DNA of 42,078 bases from a bacterium HR24. Lineage in GTDB: Bacteria; Chloroflexota; Dehalococcoidia; SM23-28-2; HRBIN24. The notes beneath the pieces are model-generated. The model was not told where the DNA came from. It made no database searches and worked only from the letters and a program-made list of their open reading frames with translations. Position 1 is the first letter of the stretch, and each line of letters begins with the position of its first letter. The stretch is taken from positions 1 through 42,078 of the forward strand of contig BEIA01000007.1 in the NCBI GenBank assembly GCA_002898715.1, read 5' to 3'. Made by a program: the position numbers and the translations under genes. Of the stretch, positions 1-7,374 are shown in pieces.

Positions 1-739
1 CGAAGGGCGAGCACCCCGCCTGGTTGCAGGCCGCCAGCTGGTAGTAGAAGGTGAGACCATCGCTACCGGGCACCCCCACCACCAGCAGGTTGGGGATGGC
101 CATGGCCGACACGGCGATGCTGGTCTCGTTCAGGCCGAAGGTCATCTCGAAGTTGAGGGCGCTGCGCAGCACGTAGTGCGTCACGCCCGACGGCGGCAGC
201 CAGGCTATGGACGCCTGACCGGCTGAAAGGGGCCGGATGGCCACCAGCGAGGGCGGGGGCGGCGGCGAAGGCTGGGCCTGCACCAGCACCGCCCCGTCGC
301 TGGCCGCGCAGGTGGCGCCCCGGCCCAGGACGTCGAAGCACTCCTCCACCGTCAGCGACAGGCCCGCCACGCCCGCCGCTGCCGACGACTGCACCTGGAA
401 GTTGATGGCCAGCACCAGCCCCGACATGCCCGTCGCGTGAATCAGGCTGCAGCGCGCCTCCCCCGGCAGCGTCAGGTTGCATTCCGCCAGCACCCCCAGG
501 GCCACCGGCGAGGCCGAGGTCGCCTGCAGGCGGGCGGCGTCATAGGCGATGCGCACCGTCAGGGCGCCCAGGGCCACCGGCGGGTCGGGGCTCACGGCCA
601 ACGGAACGGTGGCCACGCCCCCGGCCGGGGCGGCCGCCACCCCCAGGGACACCGCGGCCGACTGGGCGCGGCCCGTCGCCGCCGTCGAGGCCACCGCCAG
701 CGAGAGGGCCAGCCCCGCCAGCGCCAGCTTGCGCCACAT
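1..739 (-). CDS. Secreted protein with cohesin-like and fibronectin-like domains, partial
   Basis: An open frame starts at an ATG (739) and runs off the left edge, so the C-terminus is missing. The first ~27 residues are a signal peptide (MWRKLALAGLALSLAV, then an AxA-like site near GRAQS). Residues ~30-140 look like a cohesin/carbohydrate-binding-type beta domain (ALTVRIAYDAARLQA pattern). A proline-rich linker (SPPPPPS) follows, then a fibronectin-III-like module from about residue 165 (SLVAIRPLS ... GLTFYYQLAACN). That last module closely matches the C-terminal module of the next gene (1021-3831), so the two are neighbours with a shared domain. The upstream stretch on the minus strand (GGAGGTCGCG before ATG) gives a good ribosome site. 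Function unknown; probably an extracellular or surface protein. Confidence 0.75.
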   Translation of the reverse strand, partial: MWRKLALAGLALSLAVASTAATGRAQSAAVSLGVAAAPAGGVATVPLAVSPDPPVALGALTVRIAYDAARLQATSASPVALGVLAECNLTLPGEARCSLIHATGMSGLVLAINFQVQSSAAAGVAGLSLTVEECFDVLGRGATCAASDGAVLVQAQPSPPPPPSLVAIRPLSAGQASIAWLPPSGVTHYVLRSALNFEMTFGLNETSIAVSAMAIPNLLVVGVPGSDGLTFYYQLAACNQAGCSPF

Positions 740-907
740 TCGCGACCTCCGCCGGTGGTCTCATCCCCCGACCCCCTGCCACCCCCAGGGCCCCGCTGCC
801 TGCCAGGCCCCCTCCGCGCAGGATAGCACGCCCCCCGTATTCGACGTAGCGCCAAGCCCCGTAGCTGCAGGCCTCCGGGCGCGCCGATAGCCTGCCCATG
901 GCCGAGG

Positions 908-997
908 GGCAGGGCCGAAGCCCTGCCGCTACGGCAGCCACCGCCGTCGCCCCCGGCCCCCAACGGCAGGGGGCCGGGGGTGCACCCCCCGGCCCCC
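908..997 (-). terminator. Hairpin cluster after the beta-helix gene
   Basis: In the 281-base gap between the two secreted-protein genes there are several perfect inverted repeats. GGCAGGGC (908-915) pairs with GCCCTGCC (920-927) around a CGAA loop. The 12-mer CCCCCGGCCCCC occurs at 950-961 and 986-997, with its reverse complement at 969-980. The middle arm can therefore pair with either neighbour. The position just after the stop at 1021 fits a terminator for the beta-helix gene, but no T tract follows. Confidence 0.5.
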
Positions 998-1020
998 TCG
1001 CCAGGCCAGCCAGGCCCGCC

Positions 1021-3831
1021 CTAGTGCGTGCGCACGGCCACTCCCACCTGTCCGAAGGGCGGGAACTCCTGCGCCACGCTCACGAACGGGTTCCCGGCCG
1101 CCCAGCTCCGCGTGCACGACGACCCAGGCGCCACCGTGTTGCAGGACGCCTTCAGCACCCCACCGAACCCCTGGATACCGTCGTAGAAGTTGAAGTCCGA
1201 GTTCTTGCCCGGCACGCTCACCTGGTTCTGGCCCCAGGCAAAGACGGTGCCAGCGAACTCGAACGCACCCATCACGAAGTTCCAGTCGGTGGTGCTGCCG
1301 GCCGGGAACTGCCTGGCCGCCAGCGCCCCGGCGAACACGAACGGCGAGCAGCCAAGGCTGTTGCACGCCGCCAGCCGGTAGTAGAAGGTGAGCCCGTCAG
1401 CCGTCGGCAGCCCCACCCCGATGATGTTCCCAGGGAAGGGCAGCGAGCCCACCGGGATGTCGGTGCTCGTCACACCGAAGGTGAACTCGAAGTTCAGCGA
1501 CGACTGCAGGCGGTAGAACGTCACCACCCCCGACGGCGGCTGCCAGGTGATCATGGCCTGGGTGCTGCTGCCCGGCCAGATGGCCACCAGGGTCGGCGCG
1601 TCCGGCGCCCCGCCGAACGCCACCGCCGTCGCCGCCGTGGCGGTGGTGTCGCCGCTCAGCGGATCGGTGTCCGCCTCGTTCATGGCCACCGTCGCCGTGT
1701 TGGTCAGGGTGCCACCCGCCGCCGTCACGGTCACGTTGATGGCGATGGTCACCGTCCCACCGTCAGCGATGTTGGCGAAGTTGCAGGTGACCACCCCCGC
1801 CGAGTGGCTGCAGCTACCGGCCGTGGCCGGAGTCACCGACGCCGACTGGAAGCTGGTACCTGCCGGCAGGGTGTCGCTCACCACCACCCCCGTGGCCCAG
1901 CGCGGGTCGCTCGCCGGCGTGTCCGCCACCGTCACCGTCAGGGTGTAGGTCAGGCTGCCGCCCGAGAAGGCGGGGTCGGGCGCGTCCGCCTTGGCGATGG
2001 CGATGTCCACCGGCGTGCTCTCGAAGGCGCCGGCGTCGCAGCCCCGCGTCCCGTCCAGATTCCCGTCCAGGGCGTCGCCAGCGGTGCTCGTCGGGTTGCG
2101 CACGGCGCCGCGAGCGTCCGTCACCGGGGCGGTGAACGCGTCGCAGACGCTCTCCGGCACCCGGTCAACGGCCGGGCTGGTGGAGGGGATGGCCATGGTC
2201 GGGACGGTGCCCCCGTAGAGCCCCAGGGGCCGCAGCAGCGGGTCGCTCTCGTCCACCGAGGTGGCGTCCAAGATACAGTTGCTGCCGAAGGTGTCGGCCG
2301 TGTCCCCCTTCACCACCGAGTAGAGGAAGGTCAGGTCGTCACCTTCGGGGTCGGCGTTCTGGCAGTCGGCGCCGCCGGCCCCGGCGCTGTTGTCGGCCAG
2401 GATGATGCCTCTAGCGGTCGTGGCGGCCGGCAGGCTGTCGACGTAGATGCCGCCGCCGAAGGCCAAGTTGTCGTCGCTGCCGGCCTGGTTGTTGGCGATG
2501 GTGAGGAAGTTCAAACTGAGCGACGCGCTGGCGGAGAGCCACAGGCCGCCGCCGGAGCCGTCGTCGCTGCCCGCCTTGTTGCCGACGACGGTCACGTTCA
2601 CCAGCGTCAGCGAGTCGCCGTCGAAGAGGATGCCGCCGCCGTTGCCGTCGTCGTCCGTCAGCTCGTTGTTGGCCACCGCCGCCCGCGCGAGCAGCAGCGT
2701 CCCACCGGACCAGACGCCGCCGCCGTTGCTCGCCTTGTTGCCGGTGATGCTCATGGCAGCGAGATAGGCTTCGTCATCGTTGAAAAGCCCGCCGCCGTCC
2801 CCGTCGGCGGTGTTGTTGGCAATGCTGCCCGACAACGGCCTGGCGGAAGAGCCGATCGTGCCGCAGCAGTTCTCGATGCCGCCGCCGTCGTCGCCGGCCT
2901 GGTTCCCGGTCACCACCAGCACGCCAAACACGCCATCAAAGCCGCGCTCAATTGTGTCGTCGTTCTGGATGCCGCCCCCGAAGGTGCCGGCCGTATTGTT
3001 GCGAGCCACGAGCGTGGCGGTGGCGGTCCCGGGCGAGGGGTCATCGTCGCCGAAGACCAGTGTCGCGTCGTTGTTGATGCCGCCACCTTCGTCGTCCGCC
3101 GAGTTGCCCTCCAGCACCAATGTGGCGCCGTTGGCGATGGTTATGGTCCCATCGTTGTTGATGCCGCCGCCGTCGTCGGTGGCGACGTTGTTGCGCACGG
3201 TCACCGTGCCCTTGATGAGGATGTCGCCGTAGTTCTCGATGCCGCCGCCGTCCTCATCGCCCAGCGCCTGGTTCGCCTCGATGACGACATTCTCGAGGAC
3301 CACGGTGCCACCACTGGAGTCATCGTTCAGGATGCCGCCACCCTCGCCCGAGACGGCGCCGTTGCGCATGGTCAGGTTCTTGATGACGAGGGTGCCGCCC
3401 TCGAGGTCGAGCACGTGCAGCACCCGGTCCAGTCCGTCGCCGTCTATGACCGTCACGCCGGGGCCCTGCCCCTGGATGGTAACGGTGATCTCGTCGCTCA
3501 GGGAGACGTCGAAGTCACCGGTGGCGTTGTCGTTTTCGCCAGCCCCGGCGATGGTGATGGTGAAGATGCCAGCGGGCAGGTTGATGACCACGTCCTGGCC
3601 CGTGGTGCCGTTGGCCTGGCTGATCGCCCGGCGCAGGGAGCAGGTGCCGGCAAGGGGACACGCCGTGCCGGCCACGTCATTGGTGGTGTTCACATTGATG
3701 GTGACAGTGCTGGCAGCTCGCGCCCCCTCAAAGCTGCGCCCCAGGAGGGCCAGGCCCGCCACCGCCGCCACCAGGAAGAAGAGCAGCGGCAGCTTCGTCC
3801 ATATGCCCTTCCTTAAAAGGCTTCCTGACAT
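1021..3831 (-). CDS. Secreted beta-helix / DUF11 / fibronectin-like protein
   Basis: 936 residues. Start ATG at 3831 with GGAGGT five bases upstream. Residues 1-39 are a signal or membrane anchor (LPLLFFLVAAVAGLALLG). A CSLRRAISQAN segment near residue 65 is the usual entry to choice-of-anchor-type outer-surface beta-helix proteins. About eleven repeats of a GGGI-N/D-N/D motif (for example DDGGGINNDGT, DDEGGGINNDAT) then form a right-handed parallel beta-helix through about residue 500. A DUF11-like domain follows (residues ~600-710; TYTLTVTVADTP, GTLTNTATV), then a fibronectin-like module homologous to that in the gene at 1-739, and a unique tail. It is likely surface-exposed or secreted, perhaps adhesive or structural. 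No sortase motif or catalytic residue set is visible. Confidence 0.85.
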   Translation of the reverse strand: MSGSLLRKGIWTKLPLLFFLVAAVAGLALLGRSFEGARAASTVTINVNTTNDVAGTACPLAGTCSLRRAISQANGTTGQDVVINLPAGIFTITIAGAGENDNATGDFDVSLSDEITVTIQGQGPGVTVIDGDGLDRVLHVLDLEGGTLVIKNLTMRNGAVSGEGGGILNDDSSGGTVVLENVVIEANQALGDEDGGGIENYGDILIKGTVTVRNNVATDDGGGINNDGTITIANGATLVLEGNSADDEGGGINNDATLVFGDDDPSPGTATATLVARNNTAGTFGGGIQNDDTIERGFDGVFGVLVVTGNQAGDDGGGIENCCGTIGSSARPLSGSIANNTADGDGGGLFNDDEAYLAAMSITGNKASNGGGVWSGGTLLLARAAVANNELTDDDGNGGGILFDGDSLTLVNVTVVGNKAGSDDGSGGGLWLSASASLSLNFLTIANNQAGSDDNLAFGGGIYVDSLPAATTARGIILADNSAGAGGADCQNADPEGDDLTFLYSVVKGDTADTFGSNCILDATSVDESDPLLRPLGLYGGTVPTMAIPSTSPAVDRVPESVCDAFTAPVTDARGAVRNPTSTAGDALDGNLDGTRGCDAGAFESTPVDIAIAKADAPDPAFSGGSLTYTLTVTVADTPASDPRWATGVVVSDTLPAGTSFQSASVTPATAGSCSHSAGVVTCNFANIADGGTVTIAINVTVTAAGGTLTNTATVAMNEADTDPLSGDTTATAATAVAFGGAPDAPTLVAIWPGSSTQAMITWQPPSGVVTFYRLQSSLNFEFTFGVTSTDIPVGSLPFPGNIIGVGLPTADGLTFYYRLAACNSLGCSPFVFAGALAARQFPAGSTTDWNFVMGAFEFAGTVFAWGQNQVSVPGKNSDFNFYDGIQGFGGVLKASCNTVAPGSSCTRSWAAGNPFVSVAQEFPPFGQVGVAVRTH

Positions 3832-4313
3832 CTCTGACCTCCGTCAGAAATACGGTCGGTCGTGGCGGGGGCGCCCTGCGCCCGCCGCCGCTGGCTCGCC
3901 TCTCCGCTAGCCCATGTCTCACCCCCCTGGCGCACCCGGCATATGCGCTGAGGAGCGGCTCCTGCCGCCTCCGCCCCGGCCGCCTTCCTGCACGGCCGAG
4001 GAGCGGCTCGCCACCGCCCCTCCACGCAACGCTTCCGTTGTATTTAACGTCGGCCCGGGCCCGCCGGTTACGGCCCGGCGCGGCCTTCTGTGGGCCCTCC
4101 GCGCCCGGCGCGCGGCGGCGCAGGGCGGCCGCGGCCCCGCGCAGGCCTGGCCACGATATTAGCCCCCCGCCGCAAGAGTGTCAAGGCGAAGGAACGGCGC
4201 GCAGCCGCAGGCCTGCCACGAGAGGGGGACGCCGGCCCGCGCGGATGGCGCCGGGCGGCTTTGCAGCTGGGCCGGCCCCGGGGCGGGGGCCTGCCGCTAG
4301 GGATAGGCCGGCC
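3832..4313. other. 482-base intergenic region
   Basis: Very GC-rich, with no reading frame that looks like a gene. A 12-base direct repeat GAGGAGCGGCTC occurs at 3950-3961 and 3998-4009. The promoter of the beta-helix gene should lie here, but I cannot point to convincing -35 and -10 boxes. A short AT-rich patch around 4036-4048 (TTGTATTTAACG) is the only compositional break. Confidence 0.4.
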
Positions 4314-5783
4314 TCAGCCGGCGGCGGCGCGGCTGGGGGCCTGGGCCATGAGCTGGCGCAGGTAGCGGTCGATGGCCTGGGCGGCGCGGCGGCCGTCGGC
4401 CAGGGCCGTCACCACCAGGTCGGCCCCGTTGACGTTGTCGCCCCCAGCGAAGACCCCCGGGCGGGAGGTCTGGTAGGTCTCCCTGTCCACCCTGATGAGG
4501 TGCTTGCCGAAGGCGCGCAGGCCAGGCGTGGCGCGGATGATGGCCTCGTCCCCCTCGTAGCCGATGGCGATGACGGCGGTATCGGCGGGGAGGGTGAACT
4601 CGGAGCCCGCCACGGGCACGGGGCTGCGACGGCCCGACTCGTCGGGCGGGCCCAGCTCCATGCGCCGCAGCTCCACCGCCTTCAGGCGTCCCTTCTCGCC
4701 CAGGAAGCGCACCGGGGCGGTGAGGAACATGAACTGCACGCCCTCCTCGCGGGCGTGGCGGCGCTCCTCCTCGCGGCCGATCATCTCCGCCTCGGTGCGG
4801 CGGTAGACCAGGGTCACCCGCTCGGCGCCGAGGCGGACGGCGGTGCGCACGCAGTCCATGGAGGTGTCGCCGCCGCCGATGACCACCACCTGCCGGCCGA
4901 TGTCCAGGGGCTCGCGCATGCGGGGGGGCAGGTCCTCGGGGGGCAGGTTGCCCCGCACCAGGAACTCGGTGGCCTGGAAGACGCCCCGCAGGTCCTCGCC
5001 CGGTATGCGCAGGCGGCCGCCCACCGAGGCGCCGTGGCCCAGGAAGACGGCATGGAAGCCGGCGGCGAACAGGTCGTCCACCGTCAGGTCGCGCCCGATG
5101 ACGGTGTTGCAGACGAAGGCGACGCCCAGCTCCTCCAGGTAGGCCAGGTACTCCTGCAGCAGCTCCTTGCGCATCTTGAAGCTGGGGATGCCGTAGCGGA
5201 GGACGCCGCCGGGCTTGGGCCACGACTCGTAGACGGTGACGGAGTGGCCGCGCTTGGTCAGCTCCTCGGCCACGGCCAGCCCGGCGGGGCCGGAGCCGAC
5301 GACGGCCACGGCCATGCCGGTGGGGGGCGCCTTCTCGGCCGGCCGGGGCCAGCCGCCCAGGACGCGGCGCTGGTAGTCGGCCACGAAGGCCTCCAGCTTG
5401 CCGATCTGGACCGGCGGCTGGGGGCCCAGGGCGCCGGGGCGGATGGCGAAGCCCACCACGCAGGAGCCCTCGCACAGGGACTCCTGGGGGCAGAGGCGGC
5501 CGCACATCTCGGGCAGGTTGGAGGTCTGGCGGAAGACGTTGGCCGCGCCGATGACGTCACCCTGCTCCAAGAGGTAGAGGGCCTGGGGTATGTTGTTGCC
5601 CACGGGGCAGGCCTGCTGGCAGGGGGCGTCGGGGCAGTGGATGCAGCGCTCCGCCTCCAGGCGGGCCGTCTCCAGGTCGAAGCCCAGGAAGACCTCGTCC
5701 CAGTTGCGCACGCGCACCGCTGGGTCCTGCTTGCGCACCGGCTGGGCCGGTATCGCCAGGCGACGGTGGTTGTCACAGGGCAT
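4314..5783 (-). CDS. gltD: GltD-type NAD(P)-dependent flavoprotein oxidoreductase
   Basis: 489 residues from the ATG at 5783, chosen because GAGGAG lies seven bases upstream. The frame is open further upstream but without a ribosome site. The N-terminal Fer4_20-type region has two cysteine sets (C47, C50, C55, C59 and C94, C98, C104, C108) for [4Fe-4S] clusters. An FAD-binding GxGxxG motif follows (VVGSGPAGLAVAEEL, about residue 157), then the NADPH-binding motif VVVIGGGDTSMDC and the C-terminal FAD segment GVFAGGDNVNGADLVVTAL. This is the fold of glutamate synthase small subunit, NfnB and related electron-transfer subunits. No gltB-like large subunit is nearby, so the partner and reaction (glutamate synthesis or a stand-alone NADPH shuttle) are uncertain. 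Confidence 0.85.
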   Translation of the reverse strand: MPCDNHRRLAIPAQPVRKQDPAVRVRNWDEVFLGFDLETARLEAERCIHCPDAPCQQACPVGNNIPQALYLLEQGDVIGAANVFRQTSNLPEMCGRLCPQESLCEGSCVVGFAIRPGALGPQPPVQIGKLEAFVADYQRRVLGGWPRPAEKAPPTGMAVAVVGSGPAGLAVAEELTKRGHSVTVYESWPKPGGVLRYGIPSFKMRKELLQEYLAYLEELGVAFVCNTVIGRDLTVDDLFAAGFHAVFLGHGASVGGRLRIPGEDLRGVFQATEFLVRGNLPPEDLPPRMREPLDIGRQVVVIGGGDTSMDCVRTAVRLGAERVTLVYRRTEAEMIGREEERRHAREEGVQFMFLTAPVRFLGEKGRLKAVELRRMELGPPDESGRRSPVPVAGSEFTLPADTAVIAIGYEGDEAIIRATPGLRAFGKHLIRVDRETYQTSRPGVFAGGDNVNGADLVVTALADGRRAAQAIDRYLRQLMAQAPSRAAAG

Positions 5784-5912
5784 GACCGCGCTCCTCGACC
5801 CTGCCGTGTGGTGGTTGGCTGCTATTGTATCAGGACGGGCGGCGGCAGGGGAAGCCGCCCCGGCCGGCAGTGGCGCGGCGGCGGAGGGAGTCATAACGTG
5901 TCACCAAAAGCG

Positions 5913-5942
5913 TTGACCAGGATGAATGGTATCGCCTAATAT
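5913..5942 (+). promoter_or_regulatory. Sigma-70-type promoter for the 5973 gene
   Basis: TTGACC (5913-5918) and TAATAT (5937-5942) are separated by 18 bases. They lie about 30 bases before the ATG at 5973, which itself has a GGGGGAGGT ribosome site. The gap between the divergent gltD-like gene and this one is short, so this is the expected place for the promoter. Confidence 0.7.
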
Positions 5943-5972
5943 CGGGCCAAAAATCGTCGGGGGAGGTAAGTC

Positions 5973-7292
5973 ATGCGCTGGCGACTTCTCGCCTTGCTGG
6001 CCCTGGTGGCCGTGGCCAGCATCGCCGCCGGGCCGGGCCGTGGCCACGGCGGCGCCCAGACTGATACCCGCTTCGAGGTCTGGGCCATGGACCAGTCGGA
6101 CACCCATCCCCAGGGCGGGGGCCTGCTCTACATCTGGCAGGGCGCCGACATCACCCGCCGGCCCGACCAGGCGGTGCCGGAGGTCATCGACCTGGCCCAG
6201 GCGGCGCAGGAGGCCGGCTGCCCGGTGGGCAAGTTGCCCCACATGGGACAGGCCAACGCCGGCGACCCGCCCACCCACTTCGTCCTGGCCAACTTCGGCT
6301 CGGGCAGCGTGTTCTTCATGGACATCGCCACGCGGCGGGTGGTGGGCTGCGTGGACCTGCTGGGGATGGGGGTGGCCAGCAACCGCACTCACGCGGCGAT
6401 GCCCACGCCCGACAACTCTATGGTCATCGTGGCGGACATGGGCTTCACCAACCGACCCACCGGCTTCGTCCACAAGATCAGCACCGACTACAGTCGCAAC
6501 CGCTACCGCTACGTGGAGACGCTGGACCTGGCCCCGTACCTGGACGAACTGGGGACGACCCAGGCGCGGGCAGTGTGCGCCAACTTCACGCCCGACAGTC
6601 GCTTCGCCTACGTCACCATGCAGCAGGGCGGCGTGCTGGTGATAGACCTGGGCCGGCCCAACACCCGTAGCATGCGGGTGGTGCACGTGTACCCGGCGTC
6701 GGTGGTGCCGGCGGAGGGCTGCGGTGCCATCCCCTTGCCGCCGGACGGCTGGCGCCTGCTCATCAACAGCGAGTCGCGGGGCAGCCCGAACCTGCCCGAC
6801 CAGATGTACATCTTCGACGCCAGCCGCGCCGCCCAGGGCATCTTCCCCGACCCGGTGGTGATCCCGCTGCCGGGCGAGGACACCCACGGCGCCTTCTACT
6901 GCATCGACGACCGGGGCAAGCTGTACGCCTGGACGGTGATGCGCTTCAGCAACGACCTGAACATCGTGGACGTGGACGCGGGCCAGGTGGTGCGCACCTA
7001 CTCGCTGGTGCGCGACTTCCTGCCCGACCCCGCTCCCGACGGCCTGGAGCTCATGGGCGGGCACGCCTTCATCACCCTGCGTGGGCCTAAGCCCCTGAGC
7101 GCCATGGCCACGCACGAGAACCCCGAGCGCAAGCCTGGCGTGCTGGTCCTGCGAGTGCACCCGAGCTGCCTGAACTTTGACTTCGACGTCAGGGACCTGG
7201 CGCCCATGGTGGACGACCGTACCACTACCCTGATGGACGGGACGGTGGTGCCGGCCTCGGACCCCCATGGGCTGGACGTCATACGGCGCTAG
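5973..7292 (+). CDS. Secreted beta-propeller-like protein of unknown function
   Basis: 439 residues. Start ATG with a strong GGGGGAGGT site. Residues 1-28 form a signal peptide (RLLALLALVAVASIAAG). The mature part has repeats of the kind found in YVTN/lactonase propellers: a phrase such as FVLANFGSGSVFFMDIATR, AAMPTPDNSMVIVADMGF, CANFTPDSRFAYVTMQQGG and VLVIDLGRPNT marks successive blades. There are no membrane segments after the signal and no obvious catalytic motif. A C-terminal PASDPHGLDVIRR resembles the end of proteins in which propeller strands carry His and Asp metal ligands, but that is only a suggestion. It stands alone with its own promoter and terminator. Confidence 0.75.
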   Translation: MRWRLLALLALVAVASIAAGPGRGHGGAQTDTRFEVWAMDQSDTHPQGGGLLYIWQGADITRRPDQAVPEVIDLAQAAQEAGCPVGKLPHMGQANAGDPPTHFVLANFGSGSVFFMDIATRRVVGCVDLLGMGVASNRTHAAMPTPDNSMVIVADMGFTNRPTGFVHKISTDYSRNRYRYVETLDLAPYLDELGTTQARAVCANFTPDSRFAYVTMQQGGVLVIDLGRPNTRSMRVVHVYPASVVPAEGCGAIPLPPDGWRLLINSESRGSPNLPDQMYIFDASRAAQGIFPDPVVIPLPGEDTHGAFYCIDDRGKLYAWTVMRFSNDLNIVDVDAGQVVRTYSLVRDFLPDPAPDGLELMGGHAFITLRGPKPLSAMATHENPERKPGVLVLRVHPSCLNFDFDVRDLAPMVDDRTTTLMDGTVVPASDPHGLDVIRR

Positions 7293-7311
7293 GCAGCGGC
7301 CGGGAAGAGCG

Positions 7312-7343
7312 CTGGGCGGGGGGCTTGCGGGCCCCCCGCCCAG
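7312..7343. terminator. Strong bidirectional hairpin terminator
   Basis: A perfect 13-base-pair stem (CTGGGCGGGGGGC at 7312-7324 with GCCCCCCGCCCAG at 7331-7343) has a six-base loop. It sits between the convergent stops at 7292 (plus) and 7375 (minus), so it can end both transcripts. It lacks a clear T tract. Confidence 0.75.
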
Positions 7344-7374
7344 GCTTCGGGGGTGAGCGGCGAAGGAAAGGAGG

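Noticed and set aside
2440-3400. CRISPR-like GC repeats (gccgccgccgtcgtc)
   Set aside because: The repeats have no constant spacer length and are just codons of the GGGI-N/D beta-helix turns.
898-3816. A long plus-strand reading frame opposite the beta-helix gene
   Set aside because: It is the mirror of a strongly coding minus-strand gene with a signal peptide and repeats. Its own sequence is low-complexity Gly/Ala/His/Val and it has no ribosome site or domain.
4038-5939. Long plus-strand frame opposite the GltD-like gene
   Set aside because: The minus strand has Fer4 cysteines and nucleotide motifs with correct spacing; the plus frame is a GC-driven shadow.
5901-7268. 455-residue minus-strand frame opposite the beta-propeller gene
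   Set aside because: No motif, and the plus strand has a promoter, a strong ribosome site, a signal peptide and a terminator that fit one gene.
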